A stretch of 64,000 nt of DNA from Pseudomonas hygromyciniae (GCF_016925675.1 NZ_CP070506.1:3656501-3720500); one strand, 5' to 3'; positions 19,544-31,770 are shown, counted from the stretch's first letter. The notes: generated by a model from the letters alone, not told the origin. Program-made: numbers and translations.

Positions 19544-20857
19544 TGTCCCGTCCTGAATAAGGTTTACACCTTCTGACCTATCTTCAGGAGGAACCAATGG
19601 ATTCGGGCAAAGGCGGAGCCAGCGTGACTACACGCTAGCCTTTAAATTATCGGTCGTAGACCAGGTCGAAAAAGGGCGAGTTGAGTTATAAAGAGGCTCA
19701 ACGGCGCTACGGCATTCAGGGCCGGTCCACGGTACTGGTCTGGCTACGCAAGCATGGCCGGCAGGACTGGAGCCAAGGCGCCTCAATTCGAGAGCCGAGG
19801 AGCAGGTCCATGACCGAGCAAACCCTCCCGCTGACACCCGAGCAGCGGATCAAAGAGCTCGAAGAACAGCTGGCGCTAAGCAATCAGAAGGCGCAATTCT
19901 TCGAAGCCGTCGTGAATGTTCTGAAGAATGACTACGGTGTTTGCGTCGTAAAAAAAGCGACCCGGCAAGTCCTCTCGCAAGGGCAAATCCAAGACCTGAG
20001 CATCACCAGGGCTTGCCTGTTCATGGGCATTTCGCGCCAAGCGTATTACCAACGTAATCGAGCTTTTGACGCAAGGACTCGTCAAGATCAAGAGGTCATG
20101 GACTTTGTTCTTGAAAAGCGCCGCCGCCAGCCCAGGATAGGCACGCGCAAGCTGCATTACCTGATGAGCGTCGAAGTTGGCGCGCCAGTGCGGGTCGGTA
20201 GAGACCGCCTGTTTAGCATCTTGCGCAACGCTCGAGAACTGGTGGTGCGCAAACGGGCTTACCACAAAACGACGGACAGCCATCACCGTTTTCGCCGCCA
20301 TCCGAATTTGCTCAAAGAGGGTCCAGGACAAATCGTTGCCAGCAGGCCCGAGCATGTCTGGGTCGCAGATATAACCTACCTGCCGACACAGGAAAGCGTC
20401 GCCTACGTGAGCCTCGTGACAGACGCTTACTCGCGCAAGATCGTAGGCCATCATGTGCATGAGAGCTTGCATACCGAGTCGGTGATCAAAGCGATGGAAA
20501 AAGCAATTAGCAAACGTCGAAGCAAGCTGCCACTGATCCATCACTCAGACCGTGGCGCCCAATACTGCTCCGAGCTTTACCAGCGCTTGCACGCTAGCCA
20601 TAACGTTAGATGCTCAATGACCGACGGATATGACTGCTACCAGAATGCTCTGGCAGAAAGGATAAACGGGATCTTGAAGACCGAGCTTTTGCTGTGCCGC
20701 CCTAAAAACCTGGCGGAAGCAGTGAAAATGGTGGATGAATCGGTGCTGATCTACAACGGGGAACGGCCACACCTGTCCCTGAAATACAAAACGCCCGATG
20801 CGGTGCATCGGGCGTTTTGAGACTGAAACAGGTGTAAACCTATTTCAGGACTAGACA
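19544..20857 (+). mobile_element. IS3-family insertion sequence (1,314 bp) with 3-bp target duplication
   Basis: Imperfect 27-bp inverted ends are visible: 19544-19570 (begins TGTCCCGTCCTGAA, ends GGTTTACACC) and 20831-20857 (complement begins TGTCTAGTCCTGAA). Both flanks carry CAC (19541-19543 and 20858-20860), the 3-bp duplication usual for IS3. The element encodes one DDE transposase and sits directly after the folD terminator, where it disrupts no gene. Confidence 0.9.
19597..20820 (+). CDS. IS3-family transposase (OrfA plus OrfB, with homopolymer indels)
   Basis: OrfA starts at 19597 after a GGAGG ribosome site and encodes a helix-turn-helix (YKEAQRRYGIQGRSTVLVWL) and leucine-zipper-like helix. 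OrfB carries the DDE integrase core: Asp in VWVADITYLPT, Asp in HSDRGAQYCS and Glu in NALAERINGILKTE. The frame needs one base added at the A3 run 19609-19611 and one removed at the G3 run 19674-19676. At 19950-19956 an A7 run puts OrfA and OrfB in one frame; with A6, OrfA would end shortly after and the A6G slippery site typical of IS3 elements would be restored. The C terminus is complete. Confidence 0.88.
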
Positions 20858-20978
20858 CACATAAAAATCGCTTTTTGTGTTTTTTAGAGCTTGCGCCTGG
20901 TTTCAGTAGAGCATTTCACAGTTTTTAACGTGCATCTTGGGCTTGACGAGTCCGGGCAATACCGAGCACCTGCATCCC

Positions 20979-21275
20979 TCAAACATCAATGATGACCAGC
21001 GTCCCATAGCTTCCAGATAAAACCGAATGCGCAACACCTGCTTGAGCAAGATAGATCTGCCCTTCTCCCACGCGCACGGACTCACCACCGACGCCCAGCA
21101 AGAGTTGCCCTGAGATGACCAACAAGCCCTCAGTGTAATCATGCACCTCTGCCTCAACGGACATTTCATCCATGCGCAGAACTTTGATATTGGAGCCGCC
21201 TACCTGTCCTAGAACGGTGGACGTCCAAGCTTGAGGCAAGGCCTTCGCGATCAAATCAAGATCCATCAGGGACAT
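20979..21275 (-). CDS. Small cupin-domain protein
   Basis: This 98-residue protein is almost entirely one cupin barrel. The motif region includes VEAEVHDYTEGLLVISGQLLLGVGG, with an HDYTE segment in place of the usual metal-binding HxH..E, and a second motif AGVAHSVLSG. A strong AAGGAG ribosome site precedes the ATG at 21275. The role is unknown. The neighbour 110 bp upstream is a small membrane protein. Confidence 0.8.
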   Translation of the reverse strand: MSLMDLDLIAKALPQAWTSTVLGQVGGSNIKVLRMDEMSVEAEVHDYTEGLLVISGQLLLGVGGESVRVGEGQIYLAQAGVAHSVLSGSYGTLVIIDV

Positions 21276-21384
21276 AAAAATCTCCTTTTCGAACTGCCCT
21301 ACTTAGCATTCTCCTGGATCCGGCTCAATGCCGGTCGCCACCAATACCCCATATCACTGAACAGCGCCAGACGGCCATTGGGGC

Positions 21385-21585
21385 TCAACGCTTATCGTGA
21401 ACTTCGGGATTCCATGTGCTGCCGAGAAATATGACCCCGGGACCAATCAAGCAACCCCAATAACCATTTAGGCTTGGATAGAACAGTGGCCCGAATACCC
21501 CACTGACAAGCAAAGCGCCCCCTGCCCATAACCGCTTACGCGGCGTGAACCACTCGCGGAACGCTTCAAGCTTTTTACTGGCCAT
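21385..21585 (-). CDS. Small hypothetical membrane protein
   Basis: This 66-residue protein starts MASKKLEAFREWFTPRKR at 21585 behind an AGAGG ribosome site; a longer in-frame reading to 21666 lacks one. A positively charged N terminus is followed by two short hydrophobic segments (LWAGGALLVSGVFGPLFY and WGCLIGPGVIFLG), suggesting a membrane hairpin. No family is recognised. Confidence 0.6.
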   Translation of the reverse strand: MASKKLEAFREWFTPRKRLWAGGALLVSGVFGPLFYPSLNGYWGCLIGPGVIFLGSTWNPEVHDKR

Positions 21586-21945
21586 TACCTCTCTCCCTGA
21601 CAACCAACTCGAAAAGATCTTCACTTCTATCAACGAATCACGCCAACCGGCGAGGTAGACACGCAACTAAAACGCAACACGACCATGACGGCCCGGGTCT
21701 TGCGGGATCAGGATGCGCGATCGGGACTCGTCGAGCGCCCGGTATTCACGCCCTACTCCCGCGAAGAGTTCTAACTGTCCTGGGAGAGGGGTAAAAAATC
21801 GCTACAAGCCCAACCAATCATCGGCTTATAGCCTTTATGTAAAGGCTCTCTATCAGTTTCTGATCCATACTAATAATATGTAACGTCTTTTTTCACAAAG
21901 CCGGTCGCACCCGGTATTTTCCTACCTTTTAGCGAGTTCATCCGC
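21586..21945. other. Intergenic region upstream of pbpG
   Basis: I see no supported gene in these 360 bases. The AT-rich part at 21830-21895 is the likely pbpG promoter region, but I cannot name a clear -35/-10 pair. Confidence 0.4.
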
Positions 21946-22869
21946 GTGAATATTCGTCTTTCTCTCGTCAGCCTGTTCTTCGTACTCGCAGGCACTGTCG
22001 CCAACGCCAGTGAAACCACCCTGGCCCCTCGGGACACCTCGCAACTGCACATCGCCTCGGGCAGCGCGATGCTGGTGGACTTGCAAACCAACAAGGTGAT
22101 CTACGCCAGCAACCCCGACGTAGTCGTGCCGATCGCGTCCGTCACCAAATTGATGACTGGCATGGTGGTGCTGGACGCCAAGCAGAATATGGACGAGTAC
22201 ATCTCCATCAACATCAGCGACACCCCGGAAATGAAAGGCGTGTTCTCACGGGTCAAGCTCAACAGCGAGATGCCGCGCAAGGAGATGTTGCTGATCACCC
22301 TGATGTCCTCGGAAAACCGTGCTGCCGCCAGCCTGGCCCACCACTATCCGGGTGGCTATGCAGCGTTTATTGCCGCGATGAACGCCAAGGCCAAGGCCCT
22401 GGGCATGACCAGTACCCGTTATGTCGAGCCCACCGGCCTGTCGATCCATAACGTGTCCACCGCCCGCGACTTGAGCAAGCTGGTGCAGGCCGCACACAAA
22501 TACCCGCTGCTCACGCAATTGAGCACCACCAAAGAAAAAACCGTGTCGTTCCGCAAGCCCAGCTACACCCTGGGCTTTTCCAACACCGATCACCTGGTCA
22601 ACCGCGCCAACTGGGATATCAAGCTGACCAAGACCGGCTTCACCAACCAGGCCGGTCACTGCCTAGTGCTGGTGACGAGCATGGGCAATCGTCCGGTATC
22701 GCTGGTGATCCTCGATGCGTTTGGCAAGTTCACACACTTTGCCGATGCCAGCCGTATTCGCAAGTGGATTGAAACCGGCAAGAGCGGCTCGGTGCCGGAC
22801 GTTGCTCTGCAATACAAGGCCGACAAGAACCTCAAGGCGCGCCAGACCGGGGTCGCCCAGTCCCATTGA
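21946..22869 (+). CDS. pbpG: D-alanyl-D-alanine endopeptidase (penicillin-binding protein 7)
   Basis: This periplasmic low-molecular-mass PBP cleaves D-Ala-meso-DAP cross-links in peptidoglycan. The 307-residue protein begins with a signal peptide ([21 protein letters not shown]) and has the three active-site motifs: SxxK in [10 protein letters not shown], SxN as SSENRAAAS and KTG in [12 protein letters not shown]. Length matches PbpG of E. coli and P. aeruginosa. The start is GTG at 21946 and the ribosome site is weak. A bidirectional terminator separates it from the convergent C39-like gene. Confidence 0.95.
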   Translation: MNIRLSLVSLFFVLAGTVANASETTLAPRDTSQLHIASGSAMLVDLQTNKVIYASNPDVVVPIASVTKLMTGMVVLDAKQNMDEYISINISDTPEMKGVFSRVKLNSEMPRKEMLLITLMSSENRAAASLAHHYPGGYAAFIAAMNAKAKALGMTSTRYVEPTGLSIHNVSTARDLSKLVQAAHKYPLLTQLSTTKEKTVSFRKPSYTLGFSNTDHLVNRANWDIKLTKTGFTNQAGHCLVLVTSMGNRPVSLVILDAFGKFTHFADASRIRKWIETGKSGSVPDVALQYKADKNLKARQTGVAQSH

Positions 22870-22886
22870 TGCGCGACTGGCAGGCA

Positions 22887-22917
22887 TAAAAAACGGCGCC
22901 CTCGGGCGCCGTTTGCT
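22887..22917. terminator. Bidirectional terminator between pbpG and the C39-like gene
   Basis: A perfect 10-bp stem (ACGGCGCCCT region with its complement) around CTCG is preceded by an A run and followed by GTTTGCTTT, between two convergent genes. Confidence 0.85.
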
Positions 22918-23625
22918 TTATGGCTGCTTCTGCCTTTGGGCCATGACCTTCAGGGCCTGGGCTGCCGCCTGTTCCTGGCCGGCCTGGGCGGTGGCGTTGG
23001 CGGCCTGCTGCCAGCGCCCCGCATCCAGGCTGGCCGGCAACTGGCTCGGGCGCTGGACCAACACCGCCCACTGCCCGGCGCTTTTCCAGGTGGACTCAAA
23101 ATCACTGAAGGCCACCGGGCGCCGCCGATCCCTTGCCACTCGCAACAGCACCGTACTGTTTTGTTGGTTGAAACCCACCAGTACCGCATAACGCGGCTCA
23201 GCCCACAGTGTCGAGCCCTCGGTGATCCGCACCATCACCGGGTACCCCGCCGCCACCTGCGCCAACAGCGCCGTCAGCTTGGCATCCAGCGGGTACACCA
23301 GCATCCCGTACTCACGCGCCAGTCCCTGCATGTTGCGCTCAAGGTCGGCTTCACCGCCCGGCAGGTGCAAGGGTTTATCCAGCAAGCCCGGTGTAATCAC
23401 AATGCCTTGTTGCGACAGCATGCTGGCCAAGGCCGCCGGGCCACCCTGGTAGGTGTCGCCACGAAACGCCGGCACACCGTTGAGCTCTACGCGCTCGGGC
23501 AGGCCTTGGATTTTCGAAGGTGTGGGATGCCCGGCACATGCGGCCACTCCGAGGATGCAGGCAGCCACCAGCAAGGTTTTTTTGAGGTTCGACCGTAAAC
23601 GCAACTTCTTCACTCTCTTGATCAT
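22918..23625 (-). CDS. C39-peptidase-like lipoprotein lacking the catalytic Cys and His
   Basis: This 235-residue protein has a basic N terminus, a signal sequence and lipobox VAAC (Cys30), so it should be an envelope lipoprotein. The rest resembles peptidase C39-like proteins with a C-terminal Ala/Gln-rich helical tail. At the position of the catalytic Cys (family YQCGPAALA) it has YQGGPAALA, Gly61, and at the His position (WHYAVVVGY) it has PRYAVLVGF, Arg145. It is therefore probably a non-proteolytic member. The start at 23625 is chosen because it gives a proper signal peptide; the ribosome site is weak. Confidence 0.75.
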   Translation of the reverse strand: MIKRVKKLRLRSNLKKTLLVAACILGVAACAGHPTPSKIQGLPERVELNGVPAFRGDTYQGGPAALASMLSQQGIVITPGLLDKPLHLPGGEADLERNMQGLAREYGMLVYPLDAKLTALLAQVAAGYPVMVRITEGSTLWAEPRYAVLVGFNQQNSTVLLRVARDRRRPVAFSDFESTWKSAGQWAVLVQRPSQLPASLDAGRWQQAANATAQAGQEQAAAQALKVMAQRQKQP

Positions 23626-23816
23626 CTGCGGGCTGGGGCGTTGATCATAGGGTGCTCTTGGACGCCGGTATAGCCTTGGACAGCAGTAAAAAGCCCGGCA
23701 TAGAGCAAACAAGTTGGACGCACACGACCATTGGTCAATAGCACGCAACCGGGAGGCAGCTAGACTGTCCATTGCAAAGACAGTGTGTGCCCTGTATAGG
23801 GCAAAAGGAGGCACTC

Positions 23817-23978
23817 ATGAGCCTGACAACCACGATTTTCCTGCTGGTACTGGGCTGGCTGGCCGTAGCCGGCGCCATGTTGTGGGGGGTGTTGCGCGTG
23901 ACGCGCCGGCATCATCACCCGCAGTCAAAGACCGCTATACGGGCCAAAGCCCACAAGCCTGTCGCGCATCACGCCTGA
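23817..23978 (+). CDS. Small single-pass membrane protein (53 residues)
   Basis: This ORF starts MSLTTTIFLLVLGWLAVAGA at 23817 with an excellent AAAGGAGG ribosome site. One membrane segment is followed by a strongly basic, His-rich tail (RRHHHPQSKTAIRAKAHK). A longer in-frame reading from 23772 lacks a ribosome site. The tail would be cytoplasmic by the positive-inside rule. No family is recognised. Confidence 0.65.
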   Translation: MSLTTTIFLLVLGWLAVAGAMLWGVLRVTRRHHHPQSKTAIRAKAHKPVAHHA

Positions 23979-24014
23979 GCAAAGCCAAGAGCCGGCAAGC
24001 CGGCTCCGACCGAT

Positions 24015-25296
24015 CTACGCCACCTGCTTGCGGGCGACCGTTGCCGAGGCAGCCAGCATCGCCCGCAGCAACACCGCGCACCCTGCCGCCAGGTCATCGG
24101 GTGCCGCATTTTCGATTTCGTTATGGCTGATCCCGCCCTCACACGGCACAAATATCATCCCCGCCGGTCCCAATTCGGCGACGAAGATTGCATCGTGCCC
24201 AGCGCCACTGACGATATCCATGTTTGACAGGCCTAGACCCGTGGCCGCCTCTCGCACGGCATCGACACAGCCCTTGTCGAAATACAGCGGTGGGAAATCG
24301 GCAGTCGGCACCATCTCGAAGGTCAGGCCATGCTTGGCGCAGGTGTCGTCAATCACCTTGCGCACCTGAGCAATCATCGAGTCCAGGCGCGCCGGTTCCA
24401 GATGCCGGAAGTCCAGGGTCATGCGCACTTCGCCAGGAATCACATTGCGCGAGCCAGGATAGGCTTGCAGGCAACCCACCGTGCCACAGGCATGGGGTTG
24501 ATGGCCGAGGGCAGCAGCATTGACCGCAGCAACCACCGCCGAGGCACCGACCAGGGCGTCCTTGCGCAGGTGCATCGGCGTCGGCCCGGCATGGGCCTCG
24601 ACGCCGCGCAGGGTCAGGTCGAACCATTTCTGGCCGAGTGCCCCCAGCACCACGCCGATGGTTTTGCGTTCATCTTCAAGGATCGGGCCTTGTTCGATAT
24701 GGGCTTCGAAGTAAGCCCCCACCTTATGCCCGCTGACCCGCCGGGTGCCCGCATAGCCAATCGCATTCAACGCATCGCCCACGGTAATGCCCTCGGCGTC
24801 GGTCTTGGCCAGGGTATCTGCCAGGGTGAATTTCTCGGCAAATACCCCGGAACCCATCATGCATGGCGGGAAGCGCGAGCCCTCTTCGTTGGTCCACACC
24901 ACCACCTCCAGCGGCGCTTCGGTTTCAATCTTCAGGTCGTTGAGCGTGCGCAACACCTCGACGCCCGCCAATACGCCAAAGCAGCCATCGAACTTGCCAC
25001 CCGTCGGCTGGGTGTCGATATGACTGCCCGTCATTACCGGTGCCAACGCCGGGTTGCGCCCCGGGCGACGGGCGAAGATATTGCCCACCCCATCCACCGT
25101 TACGGTGCAACCCGCCGCCTCGCACCACTGCACAAACAGATCGCGGGCCTGGCGATCGAGGTCGGTCAGGGCCAGGCGGCAGACACCGCCCTTGGGGGGT
25201 AGCGCCAAGCTTGGCGAGGTCCATCAGCGACTGCCACAGGCGGTCGCGGTTGACGTGCTGATGGGTGGATTGCAGAACGTCGATGGCAGCGTTCAT
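24015..25296 (-). CDS. Zn-dependent N-carbamoyl amidohydrolase, probable beta-ureidopropionase (one-base frameshift)
   Basis: This M20-family hydrolase, of the allantoate amidohydrolase / N-carbamoyl-L-amino-acid hydrolase group, probably hydrolyses N-carbamoyl-beta-alanine and N-carbamoyl-beta-aminoisobutyrate, the last step of reductive pyrimidine breakdown. Metal-site motifs are GSHIDTQPTGGKFDG and TNEEGSRFPP. The start at 25296 (MNAAIDVLQSTHQHV) has a strong GAGGAG site. A six-base G run at 25194-25199 shifts the frame after about 33 residues; removing one base gives 426 residues, a normal family length. The function is inferred from the adjoining transporter and the dihydropyrimidinase and preTA genes. 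Allantoate amidohydrolase is the main alternative. Confidence 0.88.
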
Positions 25297-25338
25297 AGTG
25301 ATCTCCTCAGGCAATATTTCTTATGATTGACGCGGTCC

Positions 25339-25434
25339 AACTGTGGGAGCGGGCTTGCTCGCGAAGGCGGTGGGTCAGTGATGGATGTATTGACTGATAC
25401 AGCGCATTCGCGAGCAAGCCCGCTCCCACAGTTG
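25339..25434. repeat. REPIN
   Basis: Inverted arms beginning CAACTGTGGGAGCGGGCT enclose about 45 bases between the amidohydrolase and the NCS1 transporter genes. Confidence 0.85.
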
Positions 25435-25451
25435 ATTGCATTCCACATCGC

Positions 25452-26939
25452 TTACAGGGATGTCTTGGCAGCGACCGGACTGGTTTTACGCTTGCTGCAC
25501 AGGCCGTAATACAACAACCCGCCCAACGCCGACCCAGTGAACCAGCCGTAGCTGTAGAACCAACTGAACGCATCGCTACCCAGCGACAACAGGGTCAGCA
25601 CCACCGGCACGCCAAACGCGATAAATCCCGCCACATTCCACGCCGGGTACACGTCATCGCGGTACAGCCCCGCCAGGTCCAGTTGCTGGCGGCGGATCAG
25701 GAAATAGTCCACCACCATGATCCCGGCAATCGGCCCCAACAGGCTCGAATAGCCGAGCAACCAGTTGGAATACACGGTTTCCAGGCTGACATCGGAAACA
25801 ATCAGGCCAAGCTTTTTCAGCAGTTCATGGGCCATCAGCGCCAACCCCACCAGGCCAGTCAGAATCACCGCCGTGGTGCGGTTGATCAGCTTGGGGGCGA
25901 TGTTCTGGAAGTCGTTGGTGGGCGAGACAATATTCGCTGCCGTGTTGGTCGACAGTGTGGCAACGATGATCAACGCCATCGCCACCGCCACCCACACCGG
26001 GCTCTGGATATGCCCGATCAGGGTCACCGGGTCGGAGACGCTGACGCCCACCAGCTTCACCGACGCGGCGGTCATGATCACGCCCAGTGCAGCGAACAGG
26101 AACATGGTCAGCGGCAGGCCGAAAATCTGCCCGAGGATCTGGTCCTTCTGGCTTTTGGCATAGCGACTGAAGTCGGGAATATTCAACGACAAAGTGGCCC
26201 AGAACCCGACCATCGCCGTCAGCCCGGCCATAAAGTAACCCGTCAGGCTCGCACCTTCGGGACGCTTGGGCGGGATCGCCATCAATTCGCTGAGGGACAC
26301 ATTGGGCAACGCCCACACCAGCAAACCGACGCCCACAGCCACCAGCAGCGGCGCCGACAGGGTTTCCAGCCATTTGATCGACTCGGCACCACGCAGCACC
26401 ACCCACAGGTTCAGCACCCAGAAAATCATGAAGCCGATCACCTCGCCGGTGCCGCCCAGGCTCTTCCAGCCCTCGAAAATCGAGCCGAGGAACAAATGGA
26501 TCGCCAGCCCGCCGAACATGGTCTGGATACCGAACCAACCGCAGGCCACCAGGGCGCGGATCAGGCACGGCACATTGGAGCCCAGAATGCCGAAGGACGA
26601 GCGCAACAGCACCGGGAACGGAATGCCGTACTTGGTGCCGGGAAAGGCGTTAAGCGTCAGGGGGATGAGCACTACGATATTGGCCAGCAGGATCGCCACC
26701 AGCGCTTCGCCCACCGACAGGCCGAAGTACGCGGTGAGCACCCCGCCCAGGGTGTAGGTCGGCACGCAGATCGACATGCCGACCCACAGGGCGGTGATGT
26801 GCCACTTGTTCCAGGTTCGCTCGTGCACCTTGGTCGGCGCCATATCGTGGTTGTAACGGGGGCTGTCGAGGACGTCGCTGCCGGCGTCGAGTTCATACAG
26901 GCCGTCGCGTTCTATGACTTGCGATCTGTTCTGTTGCAT
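25452..26939 (-). CDS. NCS1-family nucleobase/hydantoin:cation symporter
   Basis: This 495-residue inner-membrane transporter has about twelve membrane segments and NCS1 features such as the WNKWHITALWVGMSICVPTY start of TM1 and the SLNIPDFSRYAKSQ motif. It probably imports uracil, thymine or a dihydropyrimidine/hydantoin, because it lies between the amidohydrolase and the dihydropyrimidinase genes. GGAG precedes the ATG. It is divergent from hydA over 600 bp and transcribed toward the amidohydrolase. Confidence 0.93.
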   Translation of the reverse strand: MQQNRSQVIERDGLYELDAGSDVLDSPRYNHDMAPTKVHERTWNKWHITALWVGMSICVPTYTLGGVLTAYFGLSVGEALVAILLANIVVLIPLTLNAFPGTKYGIPFPVLLRSSFGILGSNVPCLIRALVACGWFGIQTMFGGLAIHLFLGSIFEGWKSLGGTGEVIGFMIFWVLNLWVVLRGAESIKWLETLSAPLLVAVGVGLLVWALPNVSLSELMAIPPKRPEGASLTGYFMAGLTAMVGFWATLSLNIPDFSRYAKSQKDQILGQIFGLPLTMFLFAALGVIMTAASVKLVGVSVSDPVTLIGHIQSPVWVAVAMALIIVATLSTNTAANIVSPTNDFQNIAPKLINRTTAVILTGLVGLALMAHELLKKLGLIVSDVSLETVYSNWLLGYSSLLGPIAGIMVVDYFLIRRQQLDLAGLYRDDVYPAWNVAGFIAFGVPVVLTLLSLGSDAFSWFYSYGWFTGSALGGLLYYGLCSKRKTSPVAAKTSL

Positions 26940-28979
<2,040 letters not shown>

Positions 28980-28987
28980 CATCGCCA

Positions 28988-29060
28988 ATCGCAGGCAAGC
29001 CAGCTCCCACACTTGATCGGGTTCACACCGTTCAAAGGTGGGAGCGGGCTTGCCCGCGAT
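28988..29060. repeat. REPIN
   Basis: The arms ATCGCAGGCAAGCCAGCTCC and GGTGGGAGCGGGCTTGCC are imperfect complements, located between hydA and preT. Confidence 0.8.
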
Positions 29061-29126
29061 GAGGCCAGTGCAAACCACAAAAAACCAATGCCCGCCAGAG
29101 GCAAAAAAAACCGTGAGGCCACTACC

Positions 29127-30495
29127 GTGATCCAGACCCTGACCCACCTTCCCCACCCCCCATGAAGACGGGGCCACCCTCGCCCGCCATTTCACCGACC
29201 TGGCACCGCCGCTCAACGCCCGCCAGGCGCAGCTGGAAGCCTCGCGCTGCCTGTATTGCTACGACGCACCCTGCGTCAATGCCTGCCCCAGCGAGATCGA
29301 TATCCCGTCGTTCATCCGCAATATCCACACCGACAACGTCCAGGGCGCAGCGCAGAAGATTCTCTCGGCCAACATCCTCGGCGGCAGTTGTGCCCGGGTG
29401 TGCCCGACCGAAATCCTCTGCCAGCAAGCCTGTGTGCGCAACAACAGCGAAGAATGCGCACCGGTGCTGATCGGCCTGTTGCAGCGCTACGCCGTAGACA
29501 ACGCGCACTTTGACCAACACCCCTTCCAACGCGCCGCCGCGACCGGCAAGCGCATCGCGGTGGTGGGCGCCGGGCCTGCGGGTTTGTCCTGCGCCCATCG
29601 CAGTGCCTTGCATGGGCATGATGTGGTGATTTTCGAAGCTCGGGAAAAGGCCGGTGGTCTCAATGAATACGGGATCGCCAAATACAAACTGGTGGATGAC
29701 TTTGCCCAGAAGGAGCTGGATTTCCTCCTGCAGATCGGCGGCATCGAAATCCGCCACGGCCAGCGCCTGGGCGACAACCTGAGCCTGAGCGACCTGCACC
29801 AGCAATTCGACGCGGTATTCCTCGGCCTGGGCCTGGCCGCCAGCAAGCATCTGGGCCTGCCCCACGAGGATGCCCCCGGACTGCTCGCCGCCACCGACTA
29901 CATCCGCGAACTGCGCCAGACCGATGATCTCAGCCAAATGCCCCTGGCCGATCGCTGCATTGTGCTGGGTGCCGGCAACACCGCCATCGACATGGCCGTG
30001 CAAATGGCCCGCCTGGGCGCGCGCGATGTCAACCTGGTCTACCGCCGGGGCCTTGCCGGCATGGGCGCCACCGGCCACGAGCAAGATATCGCCAAGGCCA
30101 ACCAGGTGCGCTTGCTGACCTGGGCCCAACCCGAAGCCGTGCTGTTGGATGACCAAGGCCAGGTGCGCGGTATGCGCTTTGCCCGCACGCGCCTGGAAAA
30201 CGGCCGCCTGCACACCACCGGCGAAACCTTCGAGCTGGCGGCAGATGCAATCTTCAAAGCCATCGGCCAAGGCTTCGACGAGCAGGCCTTGCACGACCCA
30301 CTGGCCCAGCAACTGCAACGCCAGGGCGAGCGGATCTTTGTCGATGCACAGCTGCAAACCAGCATCCCCGGCGTGTATGCCGGCGGCGATTGCGTCAGCC
30401 TCGGGCAGGACCTCACCGTCCAGGCCGTGCAACACGGCAAGCTGGCCGCCGAGGCCATGCACGCTCAACTCATGCTCAATGTGGAGGCTGCGTAA
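29127..30495 (+). CDS. preT: NAD-dependent dihydropyrimidine dehydrogenase, subunit PreT (one-base frameshift)
   Basis: PreT passes electrons between NAD(H) and the PreA subunit, which reduces uracil and thymine. The 455-residue protein shows N-terminal Fe-S cysteines (CLYCYDAPCVNACP and CARVCPTEILCQQAC), then FAD ([15 protein letters not shown]) and NAD (VLGAGNTAIDMA) dinucleotide folds. The start is GTG at 29127 (MIQTLTHLP) with GAGG eight bases upstream. A six-base C run at 29156-29161 breaks the frame after ten codons; removing one C restores the whole protein. Its stop directly abuts the preA ATG. Confidence 0.93.
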
Positions 30496-31770
30496 ATGGC
30501 CGATCTATCGATTGTGTTCGCCGGTATCAAAGCCCCCAACCCGTTCTGGCTGGCCTCCGCGCCCCCCACCGACAAAGCCTACAACGTGGTGCGCGCCTTC
30601 GAGGCCGGCTGGGGTGGCGTGGTCTGGAAAACCCTCGGCGAGGACCCGGCAGCCGTCAACGTCTCATCCCGTTACTCGGCGCACTTTGGCGCCAACCGCG
30701 AAGTCCTGGGCATCAACAATATCGAGCTGATCACCGACCGCTCCCTGGAGATCAACCTGCGGGAAATCACCCAGGTGAAAAAGGACTGGCCCGACCGCGC
30801 CCTGATCGTGTCGTTGATGGTGCCGTGCGTCGAAGAATCATGGAAAAACATCCTGCCGCTGGTGCAAGCCACCGGTTGCGACGGCATCGAGCTGAACTTC
30901 GGCTGCCCCCACGGCATGCCCGAACGCGGCATGGGCGCAGCAGTGGGCCAGGTGCCGGAATATGTGGAACAGGTCACGCGCTGGTGCAAGACCTATTGTT
31001 CGCTGCCGGTGATCGTCAAGCTCACGCCCAATATCACCGATATCCGCGTGGCCGCCCGGGCCGCCTATCGGGGCGGCGCCGATGCGGTGTCGCTGATCAA
31101 CACCATCAACTCCATCACCAGTGTGGACCTGGAGCGCATGGTCGCCTTGCCGATTGTCGGCACCCAGAGCACCCACGGCGGCTACTGCGGCTCGGCGGTC
31201 AAGCCGATTGCGTTGAACATGGTCGCTGAAATCGCCCGCGACCCCCAGACCCAGGGCCTGCCGATCTGCGGGATTGGTGGCATCGGTAACTGGCGCGATG
31301 CCGCAGAATTCGTGGCCCTTGGCTGTGGCGCGGTGCAGGTATGCACGGCGGCGATGCTGCATGGTTTTCGGATTGTCGACGAGATGAAGGATGGCTTGTC
31401 GCGATGGATGGACAGCCAAGGCTACAGCAGCTTGCAGGACTTCTCCGGGCGCGCCGTGGGTAATACCACAGACTGGAAATACCTGGACATCAACTACCAA
31501 GTGATCGCCAAGATCGACCAGGCCGCCTGCATTGGCTGCGGACGCTGCCATATTGCCTGCGAGGACACTTCGCACCAGGCGATTGCCAGCCTCAAGCAGG
31601 CCGATGGTACCCATGTGTACCAAGTGATCGACGACGAATGCGTGGGCTGCAACCTGTGCCAGATCACCTGCCCGGTGGCGGACTGCATCGAGATGGTGCC
31701 GATGGACACCGGCAAACCGTTTTTGAATTGGACGCAGGATCCACGCAACCCTTACCGAGAGGCGGTGTAG
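30496..31770 (+). CDS. preA: NAD-dependent dihydropyrimidine dehydrogenase, subunit PreA
   Basis: PreA is the catalytic subunit that reduces uracil/thymine to the dihydro forms. The 424-residue protein has a dihydroorotate-dehydrogenase-like FMN barrel (for example IELNFGCPHGMPERGMG and NTINSITSVDLERM) and a C-terminal ferredoxin domain with two 4Fe-4S motifs (CIGCGRCHIAC and CVGCNLCQITCP). GGAG is ten bases upstream. It immediately follows preT, so they are translated together. Confidence 0.97.
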   Translation: MADLSIVFAGIKAPNPFWLASAPPTDKAYNVVRAFEAGWGGVVWKTLGEDPAAVNVSSRYSAHFGANREVLGINNIELITDRSLEINLREITQVKKDWPDRALIVSLMVPCVEESWKNILPLVQATGCDGIELNFGCPHGMPERGMGAAVGQVPEYVEQVTRWCKTYCSLPVIVKLTPNITDIRVAARAAYRGGADAVSLINTINSITSVDLERMVALPIVGTQSTHGGYCGSAVKPIALNMVAEIARDPQTQGLPICGIGGIGNWRDAAEFVALGCGAVQVCTAAMLHGFRIVDEMKDGLSRWMDSQGYSSLQDFSGRAVGNTTDWKYLDINYQVIAKIDQAACIGCGRCHIACEDTSHQAIASLKQADGTHVYQVIDDECVGCNLCQITCPVADCIEMVPMDTGKPFLNWTQDPRNPYREAV

